Source: a bacterium
GTDB taxonomy: Bacteria; Bacillota; Bacilli; Lactobacillales; Streptococcaceae
DNA length: 64,000 nucleotides
Assembly: GCA_905221035.1 (NCBI GenBank)
Contig: CAJNBP010000006.1
Span: 1 to 64,000 of the forward strand
Reading direction: 5' to 3'
The position numbers and the translations under genes are program-made. A model generated the notes under the pieces. That model was given only the letters and a program-made list of their open reading frames with translations. It was not told the origin of the DNA and did no database searches. Positions 35,682-47,900 of the stretch are shown here, piece by piece; positions within the stretch are counted from its first letter, which is position 1; each line of letters starts with the position of its first letter.

Positions 35682-35704
35682 CAGAGGCTGGGTTGCAACC
35701 TCTG
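35682..35704 (-). terminator. Second hairpin after dnaK
   Basis: CAGAGG/CCTCTG stem followed by five T on the minus strand, between dnaK and the DJ-1/PfpI gene. Confidence 0.6.
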
Positions 35705-35743
35705 GATTTCTTCTTATACTCGCCTGATTTTCAAGCTCGGGAT

Positions 35744-35764
35744 AAAATAGTCCACTGGACTATT

Positions 35765-35766
<2 letters not shown>
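35744..35766 (-). terminator. Terminator-like palindrome at the dnaK stop
   Basis: A perfect 10-bp palindrome AAAATAGTCC/GGACTATTTT with a three-base loop, overlapping the dnaK stop codon. Confidence 0.65.
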
Positions 35767-37600
<1,834 letters not shown>

Positions 37601-37624
37601 TTAAATTTTATATTCTTTCTTTTT

Positions 37625-37738
37625 GATACTCTTCTTAGGTGGCGGCGCCGTCAGAGCTTGACTTCGTCAATCTCTTTGACTAAACTTTGAGCCTAAGGTC
37701 TCAAAGTTTGCGCAAATAGCGCCACGGCGAAGAGTATC
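37625..37738. repeat. Palindromic mini-element 2 (grpE-dnaK spacer)
   Basis: A 114-bp stretch with terminal inverted repeats GATACTCTTC/GAAGAGTATC. Inside are TTGACTTCGTCAA and the core AAACTTTGAG/CTCAAAGTTT at 37682-37709, the same core as in mini-element 1. It lies in the transcribed spacer between grpE and dnaK and could form a long RNA hairpin. Confidence 0.6.
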
Positions 37739-37838
37739 GCCTTTGGTTCGCTTCGCTCACTATTGCAAAGCTGAACTACTTTTTATCTTTCTTTCATAGT
37801 TTATTGTCGTTTCGGACAAGTTTTTTTAGTTCTATTGC

Positions 37839-38354
37839 CTAGTTGTAAACAACTACCATGGCTGGGCGTAGGATGCGGTCATGGAGTTTGTAGCCTTTTT
37901 GGAAGACTTGGGCGATAGTGTCTGCTGGGTGTTCATCGTCTGCTGGGAGAGTTTGAATGGCCATATGGTAGTTATGGTCAAATTCAGCATCAGCTGCGAT
38001 TTCTTCGATTCCTTCTTCTTTCAAAGCGTGAATCAAACTTTCTTGCACCATCTCCAATCCTTTTTTGACATCATCTGTCAAACCTTCAACTGCGAGTGCA
38101 CGCTCAAGGTTGTCCAAAGAAGGGAGAATCGCTTTTGCCAAATCCTGGCTACGATAACGTTGCAAGTTTTGACGCTCTTCATTGGCACGGCGCTGGATAT
38201 TTTGCATTTCTGCATGAGCGCGAAGGTATTTATTTTCGAACTCATCTGCACGTTCATTTGCCAAGTCCAACTCAGACTTCTCAGGAGTTGTTTCTTCTGT
38301 CGTTTCAACAACTTCCTCTTCTTTTATTTCTTCATTTTTTATATCTTGAGCCAT
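37839..38354 (-). CDS. grpE: Nucleotide exchange factor GrpE
   Basis: A 171-residue co-chaperone that releases ADP from DnaK. It has an acidic coiled-coil N terminus ([14 protein letters not shown]) and the C-terminal beta domain ending [24 protein letters not shown] lies before the ATG at 38354; a longer frame upstream lacks a ribosome site. Confidence 0.96.
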   Translation of the reverse strand: MAQDIKNEEIKEEEVVETTEETTPEKSELDLANERADEFENKYLRAHAEMQNIQRRANEERQNLQRYRSQDLAKAILPSLDNLERALAVEGLTDDVKKGLEMVQESLIHALKEEGIEEIAADAEFDHNYHMAIQTLPADDEHPADTIAQVFQKGYKLHDRILRPAMVVVYN

Positions 38355-38380
38355 TTTCGCCTCCTTTAATGATTTCAATC

Positions 38381-39415
38381 TTAATGTACTTCGTAATGAT
38401 TACTGCTGAGATAGCGATAAAAATCTGTCAACTTCATGGTCAAAACACGATTGACCACATTGACTTGGTTGACTAATTGCTGGTAGTCCAGATTGACCGG
38501 ACCGATAATTGCTAGAATTCCAACTCCCCGATAAGGAATGAGGAACTTGCTACTAATCACTGCTAGGTCTGCTAGACAGGACTCTTGACTATCCGCAACA
38601 CGAACATTTTGCATCTGATCTTCATGCAGCCCTTCACGAATCTCCAAGGCCACCTTTTGCGGTTGATCAAAGAACTGATAGGCTGCCAGATTGGCAAAAT
38701 TCAAGAGATTGACCTTACCCGCCACCACAATATTTTCGTTGAACATTTCCTTAAAGATGTGTTCAAAGAGATCAATCACATTATCCGTTGTTGTAAAGTA
38801 ACGCTGGATAATCTGCGGAATCTCCGTCCGAATCTTGTAGTGAATATCTAGAACAGTGTGACCAAGAAAACGTTCCTGAATAATTGCCTTCAGTTTCAGC
38901 AAGTCTTCCTGCAAGAAGTTCCTTGGAATCAGAAACTGACTGGTAACCGTTCGCGATTCGTCTAGAGTGAATACTGCCAAGGCTGTATGTTGCCCTAAAA
39001 CCACGATATCAAAGGCTGTCAACCGTTGTCTGCTGGGCTCAACATCCAGTGCCACTACCGTACAGCCACTCAAGTCTGTCAGTAGATTGGCAGCCTCTTG
39101 CAGAATGTCCTCTAGTTTGAAGAATTCCTGATCAAAGGCTTTGACAATCTCATATACCTCATTTTCAGCCAGTCGGTCAAAATCCAGTGAGTGTTTTACA
39201 TAGTACTGAAAACCAGCAACACTTGGCATCCGACCACTTGAAGTATGAGCCTTCTCAAGCAACCCTTGCTTTTCTAAAGCCGCCATGTCATTACGAATGG
39301 TTGCACTGCTAGAGTTAATAGACTCTTGCAAGGCTTTGGATCCGACAGGTTCGTGCGTTTTGGTAAAGATGTCAATAATCAGATTTAAAATATCCTGCTG
39401 ACGCTCTGTAACCAT
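38381..39415 (-). CDS. hrcA: Heat-inducible transcription repressor HrcA
   Basis: A 344-residue repressor. The N-terminal winged helix has [15 protein letters not shown] and GSKALQ...[16 protein letters not shown]. HrcA binds the CIRCE operators found just upstream and thereby represses its own operon. The start ATG at 39415 follows GAGGAG; the ATG-like codon at 39448 lies inside the operator. Confidence 0.96.
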   Translation of the reverse strand: MVTERQQDILNLIIDIFTKTHEPVGSKALQESINSSSATIRNDMAALEKQGLLEKAHTSSGRMPSVAGFQYYVKHSLDFDRLAENEVYEIVKAFDQEFFKLEDILQEAANLLTDLSGCTVVALDVEPSRQRLTAFDIVVLGQHTALAVFTLDESRTVTSQFLIPRNFLQEDLLKLKAIIQERFLGHTVLDIHYKIRTEIPQIIQRYFTTTDNVIDLFEHIFKEMFNENIVVAGKVNLLNFANLAAYQFFDQPQKVALEIREGLHEDQMQNVRVADSQESCLADLAVISSKFLIPYRGVGILAIIGPVNLDYQQLVNQVNVVNRVLTMKLTDFYRYLSSNHYEVH

Positions 39416-39441
39416 CTCATCGCTCCTCTCTGTCTGATCAA

Positions 39442-39468
39442 TTAGCACTCAACATGCTTAAGTGCTAA
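39442..39468. promoter_or_regulatory. CIRCE operator 1
   Basis: TTAGCACTC-N9-AAGTGCTAA, one mismatch to the CIRCE consensus TTAGCACTC-N9-GAGTGCTAA. It lies between the -10 and the hrcA ribosome site. Confidence 0.92.
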
Positions 39469-39479
39469 CTCATGATTCT

Positions 39480-39507
39480 ATTATACACCCTTAGAAGAGA
39501 ATGTCAA
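39480..39507 (-). promoter_or_regulatory. hrcA operon promoter
   Basis: TTGACA (39502-39507), 16 bp, TATAAT (39480-39485) on the minus strand, a consensus SigA promoter bracketed by the two CIRCE sites. Confidence 0.9.
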
Positions 39508-39524
39508 GACAAAAACTCAAAAAA

Positions 39525-39551
39525 TTAGCACTCTTTTACCAAGAGTGCTAA
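39525..39551. promoter_or_regulatory. CIRCE operator 2 (perfect)
   Basis: TTAGCACTC-N9-GAGTGCTAA, an exact CIRCE, upstream of the -35. The same repeat could also act as the terminator of the DUF2812 gene ending at 39576 in the other part of the transcript, as it has T-rich flanks. Confidence 0.88.
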
Positions 39552-39575
39552 AAATCAGTCTGAAGACCTAGAGCT

Positions 39576-40088
39576 TTACCTTCCATCTACTCGGTATTTC
39601 TTTTTAAGTCTGAAAAAACCATGGATTAGATAAGAAATCATTAAAGCATATAAAAGAAAAATAATAAAGAAAGATATAGAAAGCTCTTCTTTAAATTGAC
39701 TCATACAAACAACAAGACCACCTGAGAAAGCAACTGTACATGAACGAAACCTATATCGCATAACTTCCCATCCAAGACTCTTACTCATATAAACTCGATC
39801 CTCTGAAAGGATATCAGAAGCTGGTTTACGAAGAATTGAACAAGAACCTGCTCCTATCAATTCCCAACCTCTATTTCTAAAATCTTGCAGTTCATGCTGA
39901 TATTTTTTAAGAAATCTAGAATCATAGATACGGTAGATAACATCGTCTGGTTGACATTGGTCAAAATAGAAAAAACTAAAATGACTTGTTCTATACCTCC
40001 AACCTTTTAAGTGCATCTCATGCAAATACTCTTCTTCCTTGTCCAAATCAACAATGGTGAAAATCCGAAATTGCTTTTTATTTATCAT
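39576..40088 (-). CDS. DUF2812 membrane protein, second copy
   Basis: A 170-residue protein of the DUF2812 family: an N-terminal cytoplasmic domain with MHLKGWRY (the conserved H-x-K-G-W) and two C-terminal membrane segments. I use the start MINKKQF at 40088, after GGAGGAG. It is related to the gene at 40123-40701 and follows it in the PadR operon. Function unknown. Confidence 0.78.
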   Translation of the reverse strand: MINKKQFRIFTIVDLDKEEEYLHEMHLKGWRYRTSHFSFFYFDQCQPDDVIYRIYDSRFLKKYQHELQDFRNRGWELIGAGSCSILRKPASDILSEDRVYMSKSLGWEVMRYRFRSCTVAFSGGLVVCMSQFKEELSISFFIIFLLYALMISYLIHGFFRLKKKYRVDGR

Positions 40089-40122
40089 GACTTCTCCTCC
40101 AATTTTGAGCATACCTATCCTA

Positions 40123-40701
40123 TCATAAATCTGATAATTCCTTCTTTTTATGCCATAACTTCCAGCTAATATAGGCAACTATTAACAAAAGGATTAAAGA
40201 CAAGAAAACATCTAGCCCGACCGCAAGAAAACTCCATAGACCATACGCATTACTCCTATTGAGCAATTTAAGTAAGAATGGTATATGTATGGCTAGCAAA
40301 AGTAAAACAGGTACTAATCGCAGTCTTAAAATGCGATTAACCATAGCTAACTTCCCAGCAGCGTCATTATAGATTTCAAATTCTGCATCCGATTCAATTT
40401 CAGAATGCGCTTTTCTAAAATAGGAAAAACTATTAAAGTCTGTAATATGCTCCCAGCCACAGTCTTTAAATAGTTGTAAATAAGAGGATCTCTCTGATTT
40501 TTCCATTGGGTAAAAATCCAACTGATAAGACACTTGCTCAGGCTGACACTTTTCAAAGGTATACTTAACTGCAAACAATAAGATAGAGTAGCTTACTTTT
40601 CTAAGTTTCCAGCCCTTAGCATGCATTTCTCTAAAGTATAGAGCCTCCCTATCATAATCCGCAATTGTAAAAATCCGATAAACAATTTTCTTTTCCATCA
40701 T
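40123..40701 (-). CDS. DUF2812 membrane protein, first copy
   Basis: A 192-residue protein with the DUF2812 signature (REMHAKGWKLRKV) and two C-terminal membrane segments. Its start overlaps the end of the PadR gene by four bases, so regulator and protein are coupled. DUF2812 proteins are often paired with PadR regulators. Function unknown. Confidence 0.8.
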   Translation of the reverse strand: MMEKKIVYRIFTIADYDREALYFREMHAKGWKLRKVSYSILLFAVKYTFEKCQPEQVSYQLDFYPMEKSERSSYLQLFKDCGWEHITDFNSFSYFRKAHSEIESDAEFEIYNDAAGKLAMVNRILRLRLVPVLLLLAIHIPFLLKLLNRSNAYGLWSFLAVGLDVFLSLILLLIVAYISWKLWHKKKELSDL

Positions 40702-41024
40702 CCTTCCTCCCGACTGTTTCTATAGAGCCGTTCAATACGCTTCAATTCAATCTCTAAGACTTTTCGTCCCAAGTCTGTGATATGATAGATTTTCCGCTTT
40801 TCCTCTTCGCGGACAAAGGAAATCAAACCATCCTTTTCCATCTTTGACAAGGTTCCATACATAGTTCCAGGACTAATCGAAACTTGCGAATCTGTCATTT
40901 CCCTGACTTTTTGCGTAATACTATAACCATGACCTTCCTTTTGCAGACAGAACAAGATATAAAAGCCCGTTTCCGTCATCGGAAGATAAACACGACGGAT
41001 CTTATCCGTTAATTCCATTTGCAT
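40698..41024 (-). CDS. PadR-family transcriptional regulator
   Basis: A 108-residue winged-helix repressor. The segment FYILFCLQKEGHGYSI, then SISPGTMYGTLSKMEKDGLI, is the PadR DNA-binding domain. AGGAGG lies just before the ATG at 41024; a second ATG two codons later is also possible. It should control itself and the DUF2812 genes, through the repeats at 41044-41082. Confidence 0.88.
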   Translation of the reverse strand: MQMELTDKIRRVYLPMTETGFYILFCLQKEGHGYSITQKVREMTDSQVSISPGTMYGTLSKMEKDGLISFVREEEKRKIYHITDLGRKVLEIELKRIERLYRNSREEG

Positions 41025-41043
41025 TCACCTCCTATTCAGTTCG

Positions 41044-41082
41044 ATATATCGCATCTCGTTATATAAAATATATCACACCTCG
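41044..41082 (-). promoter_or_regulatory. Candidate PadR operator and promoter
   Basis: Two direct repeats, ATATATCGCATCTCG and ATATATCACACCTCG on the plus strand, start 24 bp apart (41044 and 41068). They overlap a possible promoter read on the minus strand (TTGCTT, 17 bp, TATATT). The placement fits autorepression. Confidence 0.55.
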
Positions 41083-41096
41083 ATATAAAAAGCAAG

Positions 41097-41122
41097 AAAA
41101 AAGACCGCCCTCAGGCAATCTT
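41097..41122 (-). terminator. Terminator of glnRA
   Basis: On the minus strand AAGATTGCC and GGCGGTCTT enclose a short loop and run into a T tract just after glnA. Confidence 0.7.
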
Positions 41123-41143
41123 TCTTCTATATTAATATTAGTA

Positions 41144-42490
41144 TTAATAAAGATCTAAATAATTATCAATTTCCCATTGTGAAACGAAGGTTGCATAACT
41201 TGCCCATTCGATTCGTTTGGCTTCAAGGAAGCTAGTATAGATGTGTTCTCCGAGAGCTGCTCTGACAACCTCATCCTCTGTCAAAGCTTTCAAAGCGTTG
41301 TGAAGGGTTGATGGAAGGTCTGTAATGCCAGCTTCCTTACGCTCTTCTGCTGTCATGATGTAGATATTTTCTTCGATAGGAGCTGGTGCTTCGATTTTAT
41401 TTTCAATACCATGCAAACCAACTTCCAAAAGAACAGCCATAGCGATGTATGGGTTTGCCATTGGATCCACCGAACGCAACTCAAGACGAGTTCCCATACC
41501 ACGTGAAGCAGGCACGCGCACAAGTGGCGAACGGTTACGACCAGCCCAAGCAATGTAAACAGGCGCTTCATAACCTGGAACCAAACGTTTGTATGAGTTA
41601 ACCGTTGGGTTCATGATAGCAGTATAGTTGTAGGCATGTTTGATCAAACCACCAAGGAAATGGTAGGCCGTTTCAGACAACTGCATTCCTTTTGGATCAT
41701 TTGGATCAAAGAAGGCGTTATTTCCTTCGGCATCAAACAAGGACATATTACAGTGCATACCTGATCCAGCAATACCAAATTTTGGTTTGGCCATAAAGGT
41801 TGCGTAAAGCCCATGTTTGCGAGCAATGGTTTTAACAACAAGTTTAAAGATTTGAATCTTATCGCAGGCACGGAGAACTTCATCGTACTTAAAGTCAATC
41901 TCGTGTTGTCCAACCGCAACCTCGTGGTGACTCGCTTCTACTTCAAATCCCATTTTGGTCAAGACATTGACAATCTCACGACGTGTATTGTCCGCAAGGT
42001 CAGTAGGTGCCAAATCAAAGTAGCCACCCTTGTCATTCACTTCAAGTGTTGGGTCTCCATTTTCATCCAGCTTAAATAGGAAGAATTCTGGCTCTGGACC
42101 AAGGTTGAAAGATTTGAATCCTACTTCTTCCATGTGACGAAGAGCCCGTTTCAAATTGCCACGAGGGTCACCCGCAAATGGTTCGCCTTCTGTTGTATAG
42201 ACATCACAGATCAAACCTGCAACACTTCCATTTTCATCTCCCCAAGGGAAGACTGTCCATGTATCCAAGTCTGGGTACAAGTACATATCTGACTCATTGA
42301 TACGTACAAAACCTTCGATAGAAGATCCATCAAACATAGCCTTGTTTGACAAGACTTTATCTAACTGTTCATCTGTAGCAGGAATTTCGACGTTTTTCAT
42401 GGTTCCCAAAATATCTGAGAACATAAGACGAATAAAGGTAACATTTTTTTCCTTGACTTCACGACGAATATCTGCAGCTGTGATTGGCAT
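41144..42490 (-). CDS. glnA: Glutamine synthetase, type I
   Basis: A 448-residue enzyme that makes glutamine from glutamate, ammonia and ATP. Signatures are [29 protein letters not shown] and the metal-binding segment [16 protein letters not shown]. It lacks the adenylylation-site region of the beta subtype, as is usual for Firmicutes. It is the second gene of the glnRA operon and is repressed by GlnR through the box at 42943-42959. Confidence 0.98.
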   Translation of the reverse strand: MPITAADIRREVKEKNVTFIRLMFSDILGTMKNVEIPATDEQLDKVLSNKAMFDGSSIEGFVRINESDMYLYPDLDTWTVFPWGDENGSVAGLICDVYTTEGEPFAGDPRGNLKRALRHMEEVGFKSFNLGPEPEFFLFKLDENGDPTLEVNDKGGYFDLAPTDLADNTRREIVNVLTKMGFEVEASHHEVAVGQHEIDFKYDEVLRACDKIQIFKLVVKTIARKHGLYATFMAKPKFGIAGSGMHCNMSLFDAEGNNAFFDPNDPKGMQLSETAYHFLGGLIKHAYNYTAIMNPTVNSYKRLVPGYEAPVYIAWAGRNRSPLVRVPASRGMGTRLELRSVDPMANPYIAMAVLLEVGLHGIENKIEAPAPIEENIYIMTAEERKEAGITDLPSTLHNALKALTEDEVVRAALGEHIYTSFLEAKRIEWASYATFVSQWEIDNYLDLY

Positions 42491-42526
42491 GAGTTTTCTC
42501 CTTAATGTATGACTACTTGCGGTTAC

Positions 42527-42883
42527 CTAACCGCGACCAAAAGGTGACCGTACTGAAGCAAAGCGCCCCTGTTGGAGGAGTTCATTGTGAAGTGCACGAC
42601 GCACCTCAGTCTGACTCACCGCTTTCTTGGATTTCGCTTCACGTTCAGCATATTTTTTCTTAATGGCAGCGATATTATAACCTTCAGAGATATAATCTTT
42701 GATTTCAAGCAGACGATCCATGTCATTTAAGGAATACATGCGACGATTTCCTTCGTTTCGATCAGGTTTAATCAACTCTTGATCTTCATAATAACGAATC
42801 TGACGCGCCGATAGATCGGTCAACTTCATAACACTGCCGATAGGAAAAACAGCCATATTTCGGCGAAATTCTTTTTCCTTCAT
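42527..42883 (-). CDS. glnR: Nitrogen regulator GlnR (MerR family)
   Basis: A 118-residue regulator with the MerR-type winged helix (MKLTDLSARQIRYYEDQELIKP) and the C-terminal glutamine-synthetase-interacting tail. It represses glnRA and other nitrogen genes with feedback-inhibited GlnA as co-sensor. Upstream is a GlnR box, so it is self-regulated. Confidence 0.95.
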   Translation of the reverse strand: MKEKEFRRNMAVFPIGSVMKLTDLSARQIRYYEDQELIKPDRNEGNRRMYSLNDMDRLLEIKDYISEGYNIAAIKKKYAEREAKSKKAVSQTEVRRALHNELLQQGRFASVRSPFGRG

Positions 42884-42906
42884 TTACAATTTCCTTCTTT
42901 CTGTCT

Positions 42907-42959
42907 ATTATAGTCTAAAAAAAGACAAACGTCAATTGATAATGTTATAAAATGTAACA
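42907..42959 (-). promoter_or_regulatory. glnRA promoter with GlnR box
   Basis: The promoter is TTGACG (42930-42935), 17 bp, TATAAT (42907-42912) on the minus strand. Upstream at 42943-42959 lies TGTTATAAAATGTAACA, an exact TGTNA-N7-TNACA GlnR box. Confidence 0.9.
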
Positions 42960-43487
42960 TTATTTTTCTTTTTTCTCTAAAAAGAGCCGAATGCGATCAA
43001 TATCGTAATTTACGAGAATTGCGACAAAAACTCCCATGAAAGTTTCTGATACACGCGCAAACACGTACAAAATTGTCTCTCCGCTCGGGATCGATAGGGT
43101 AATAATTAACATAGCCGCTACACCACCAATGACACCCGCTTTATTATTCATGGCTACGTTTGTCATAATGGTTAACATGGTGCAGATTGGAACAACAACC
43201 AAGGTCACCCAAAAAGCTTCGTGGAAAAAGGTATTTAATAGGAAGAAGAGGAGGGCATAGAGGCCACCGATACTATTTCCTAGAATACGCGAAGTCCCAA
43301 AATGAACACTCTTATCAAAACTCTCCCTCAGGCTAAAAACAGCTGTCAAAGCACCGATTTGCAAGCCTTTCCAACCAAAAAAGCCAAAAATCAAGAGAAC
43401 TAGAAAAACAGCAATACCTGTTTTAAAGGTTCGCATACCAAGTTTGAACTGGGATTTATCGAATTTATATTTTTTAAAATAACTCAT
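42960..43487 (-). CDS. FUSC/ArAE-like membrane protein
   Basis: A 175-residue protein with about five membrane segments, matching the aromatic-acid-exporter N-terminal domain type (DUF939/FUSC-like; the segment GLQIGALTAVFSLRESFDKS is typical). The soluble C-terminal half of longer members is missing. It abuts the GlnR box without a gap. Substrate unknown. Confidence 0.7.
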   Translation of the reverse strand: MSYFKKYKFDKSQFKLGMRTFKTGIAVFLVLLIFGFFGWKGLQIGALTAVFSLRESFDKSVHFGTSRILGNSIGGLYALLFFLLNTFFHEAFWVTLVVVPICTMLTIMTNVAMNNKAGVIGGVAAMLIITLSIPSGETILYVFARVSETFMGVFVAILVNYDIDRIRLFLEKKEK

Positions 43488-43573
43488 AATCTCAACTTTC
43501 TATTTCCATTTTATCATAAATCGGTGATTTTTATGAGTAATAGTTGAGAGGAAACGTTTTTATTTCCAGTAAA

Positions 43574-43606
43574 AGAAAAGAGGAACTTTCATTCCCCTCT
43601 TCTTTG
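43574..43606 (-). terminator. Terminator of pgk
   Basis: On the minus strand AAGAGG/CCTCTT stem followed by T-rich sequence, just downstream of the pgk stop. Confidence 0.65.
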
Positions 43607-43622
43607 ATTCATTTATAAAATC

Positions 43623-44819
43623 TTATTTTTCTGTCAAGGCTGCAAGTCCTGGAAGAACTTTACCTTCAAGAAGTTCCATTGATGCTCCACCACCAGTAGA
43701 GATCCATGAGAACTTGTCTGCACGGCCAAGGTTGATAGCAGCGGCAGCTGAGTCACCACCACCGATGATTGATTTAACGCCTGGTTGTTTCACGATAGCG
43801 TCCATCACACCGATTGTACCAGCTTGGAAGTCTGGGTTTTCAAATACACCCATAGGTCCGTTCCATACAACTGTTTTGGCACCAGTCAAAGCTTCATCAA
43901 ATTTAGCGATAGATTTTGGACCGATGTCAAGACCAAGGAAGCCTTCAGAAACTGCTTCACCTTCAGTGTCACGCACTTCAGTGTAGCCAGCAAATGCGTT
44001 AGCTTCTTTTGAGTCAACTGGCAAGATCAATTTACCGTTTGCTTTTTCAAGAAGAGCTTTCGCAACATCCAATTTGTCTTCTTCTACAAGTGAGTTACCG
44101 ATTTCGATACCTTGTGCTTTGTAGAATGTGTAAGTCATACCACCACCGATAAGGACTTTATCAGCTTTTTCAAGCAAGTTTTCGATAACACCGATCTTGT
44201 CTGAAACTTTTGAACCACCAAGGATCGCTACGAATGGACGTTCTGGAGTTTCAACTGCTTCTTGGATGTAGGCAATTTCGTTTTCAAGAAGGAAACCAGC
44301 AACTGCTTTTTCAACGTTTGCTGAGATACCAACGTTAGATGCGTGTGCACGGTGAGCTGTACCGAATGCATCGTTTACGAAGATACCATCTCCAAGTGAT
44401 GCCCAGTATTTACCAAGTTCAGGATCGTTTTTAGATTCTTTCTTGCCGTCAACATCTTCGTAACGAGTGTTTTCAACCAAAAGAACTTGTCCATCTTCAA
44501 GAGCGTTGATAGCTGCTTCCAATTCAGCACCACGTGTTACACCTGGGAAGACAACGTCTTGGCCTAATTTAGCTGCCAAGTCTGCTGCTACAGGAGCAAG
44601 TGATTTACCAGCTTTATCAGCTTCTTCTTTCACACGTCCAAGGTGAGAGAAAAGAATTGCACGTCCACCTTGTTCGATGATGTACTTAATAGTTGGAAGA
44701 GCTGCTGTGATACGGTTGTCGTTAGTGATTACGCCATCTTTCAATGGTACGTTGAAGTCAACACGAACGAGGACTTTTTTACCTTTCAAGTCAACGTCTT
44801 TAACAGTAAGTTTTGCCAT
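43623..44819 (-). CDS. pgk: Phosphoglycerate kinase
   Basis: A 398-residue glycolytic enzyme. Signatures are [28 protein letters not shown] and the C-terminal GGGDSAAA nucleotide loop. Codon use is strongly biased, as in other highly expressed genes. Confidence 0.98.
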   Translation of the reverse strand: MAKLTVKDVDLKGKKVLVRVDFNVPLKDGVITNDNRITAALPTIKYIIEQGGRAILFSHLGRVKEEADKAGKSLAPVAADLAAKLGQDVVFPGVTRGAELEAAINALEDGQVLLVENTRYEDVDGKKESKNDPELGKYWASLGDGIFVNDAFGTAHRAHASNVGISANVEKAVAGFLLENEIAYIQEAVETPERPFVAILGGSKVSDKIGVIENLLEKADKVLIGGGMTYTFYKAQGIEIGNSLVEEDKLDVAKALLEKANGKLILPVDSKEANAFAGYTEVRDTEGEAVSEGFLGLDIGPKSIAKFDEALTGAKTVVWNGPMGVFENPDFQAGTIGVMDAIVKQPGVKSIIGGGDSAAAAINLGRADKFSWISTGGGASMELLEGKVLPGLAALTEK

Positions 44820-44908
44820 GTTACAAAAACCCCTTTATTTATTTTATTCGAAACTATTATATCACACTTTGGAAATATAAGGAAAGATTTCACAAGATTT
44901 TTCGATAT

Positions 44909-47900
44909 TTAATCTTCATCTTCTTTTTTCTGTTTCAAGGTCAAGGCTAAACTAGCAAGACCAAGGCTGGCCAAGCCTGCTATTAGGGCTTCATTAGCAT
45001 CAACTGTTCCTGTATTTGGCAATTGTTTGCTTGCTTCTTCTGATTGAACTGCTGTATTTTGGGCTGGTTTTTCTTGTGTAGGCGCTACTGCTGGCTCTGT
45101 TTTTACTTTTGTTCCAATTTCAACAATTTCTGGAATGGCTTCTTGGATAACCTCTGTTGAACGAAGGCGACGCTGACCGTTTTCATCAACTTCAAAGACA
45201 TGTCTTAACAGACCATCTCGTCCCTGTATGATGACTCGTTGTTCCCCAACTAGCAACTCAGAATTTTCATGTTCTTGACGGTCAAAGGCAATCTTTTCCT
45301 CTTGAACTTCCAATTTAGGAGCCTTTTGTTGGTCAGACGCTGGTTGATTAGAAGGTTTTGGAAGGTCTGTGTTTTGTGGTGCTGGATTGGCTGGGATGAG
45401 ACCAGTACCTACTTCTACGATTTCAGGACTTGCTTCTTTCAAAACTTCTGTAGAGCGAAGAGTACGATTGCCTTGACTATCTACTTCAATCAAGCGGCGA
45501 ATTTGTCCCTCAACTCCTGCTTGGACAAGTTGACGTTGACCGACTGGGAGATTTGGATTTGTTCGTTCTTGGTGTTCGAAAGCAAGACTTGTCTCTTCAA
45601 TTTCCAATTTCGGAGTATCTACAACCAAATTCTTGACACCTTCAGCTGGTTCCTTACTTGAAATAACCTTTTCTACTGGTTTAGCAGGTTGTGGTTTTTC
45701 AGCAGACTCATAAACAAAGGCATAATGAGTGAAGTGTGGTGCTGTAAAGATGACATGACTATCCGTTTGTTCAAAAGCCAATTCTACTGCTTCTTTGCCT
45801 TCAGGTAAGAAGAATACTTTCTTCACTTTCTTATCTTTTTCAATTGGGATTTTCACAATAGAAGCGTAAGAGAGATCAACGTCTTGACCTTTTTCATCCA
45901 AACCTTCTATTTCAAAGACATGGGCATCTTCTCCTGCAAAGTATTTCTTCTCTTCAGCACTTGCTTGAACACGCTCTACTTTCAAGCCCTTGATGATAGT
46001 CTTTTCTTTATTTGAGAAGTGTACTTCAACACCTGTTTTACTATCAGAAAAGACTGCTGGTTTATCTTCTTTCAATAAGGCAACCAAATCTTTTAGACTT
46101 TGCTTCGCTGTTGCAAACTCTTCTGGACTCAAATCTACTTTTTCAACCAAGACCTTGTTCTTCTCAAGAAGTGGAGCTAGGGCAGAACCTGAAGGATGGT
46201 TTGGTTTAGCAGCCAAGAGTTCTTGAGCCTCACCTGTTAAGCGATCGAGTTCGGTCTTTTCTTCCGTAAATTTCTCTTGACCATTCAAGGCTTTATGAGC
46301 TTCTGTCAATTTATTAAGTCGGTCATTAACCTGATCTTGGGTGCTAGTTTCATGGTCTTTCAACACTTGTTCAGCCGCTTCAATTGCTTTCAAGAATGCT
46401 GCTTTTACTTCTGGTGAAGCAAAGTTATAGACTACTTTATTCTTAGATGCTTCAACTTCTGCTAATTTTTGTTTGAGGTACTCATCGTTTAGTGCTGCTT
46501 TTGGAGATACCAAAACATCAAAGTTAACTTCATGCCCTTGGTAATGAAGTGTCAAGGTTTGACGACCAGTCTTTTGAGCTTCGTAACCAGTAATTTCAAC
46601 TCCCTCATCAGTAAAGGAATGTTCTTCCATAGTGTCATTGCTATAAGCCACTGTAAATCGTCCTTCAGACAAGTCTAAGCTATCACCAACTAGGTAATCT
46701 TTTTTGGGTTCCTGACTTACTTCAATTCCCAAAATAGTTTTCGGAGTTGCTTCATCTTGGCTAGTGACAGTCACTGACAAATTAGCATTCACCGGTTGTC
46801 CCAAATATTGTAAAGTAAGATTTTGTTCTCCCTTATGATGCGTATCAAAGCCTGATACGGATACACCTGCGTGAGTTAGACGAATGAGTTGATCCTCAGC
46901 TCCTCCTTCATACTGAACTCGAAGAACACCACCTCTAAGATCCAAATCTTCCCCTTCAGCATAACTTGTTTTCTTAGGCCCTGTTTCTAGACTGACTGAC
47001 TTGATTCTTCGATCATCTTTTGGAACAGAAACTGCAAGGACATTACTAATTTCCTTACCTGGCAACTGGGTACGATAGTAAAGTAGGCCAGATTGATTTG
47101 TCAAATCCAATGGTGCACTTGCTAGGTCTCCTCCAACTTCACTCTTCAAGGTTGCAAGCGGAGTTTGAGAATTTGGATTGTCATAAACGGTAATGGTAGC
47201 TCCAGCTGGAACATCTGCAAAGCCAACTTGTACCTTGTTATTACCTAAAGTACGAGCTGCAGCCTTGGCCATCGGAATATTGACGCTTTCTGTATCAAGC
47301 TTTTCATACATTTTCCAGTTATAGATACGAATAGCCTTCCATGGAGTTCCATTGTCAGAAGTAACGACATTCAAACGCCAATCTTGAGCTGTGATAGGTT
47401 TGTCAAGGGTAATATCTGTAACATGTGCTTTATTGCCACGAACTTCCTTAGCCAACTTCCATTGACCATCCGCATCTTTATAATAAAGGTCAAAGTCTTT
47501 GGTGTTCATCAAACCGTCATTTACAGATTCTCCACCAGCTCCAGCATGGTCCATCACCCATCTAACAACTGTACGTGGCTGAGTCAAACGAATATCCACA
47601 CTACCACTTAATTGTCCAGAAGACCACTTGTCTGACAGACTGGTAATGGTACCATTCAACATACCTTCAATACCTTCCCCACCTTCAGTCTTAGGGAAAG
47701 TACTATCAATAACTGTTGCACCTGGAACGATATTTTCAGCTAGTGGTTTTGGTAGGCTGGTATCTTTTACAGTCATGCCCCAATCAAAGATTGTTGTTGC
47801 AGCTTCTGAACGAACCCCATTTTTACCAACTGCGACAACCTTCAGTTCTTGAGTTGTACCTTGAGAACTTGCTGAACGGCTAACTTTTGGTAGATAAATA

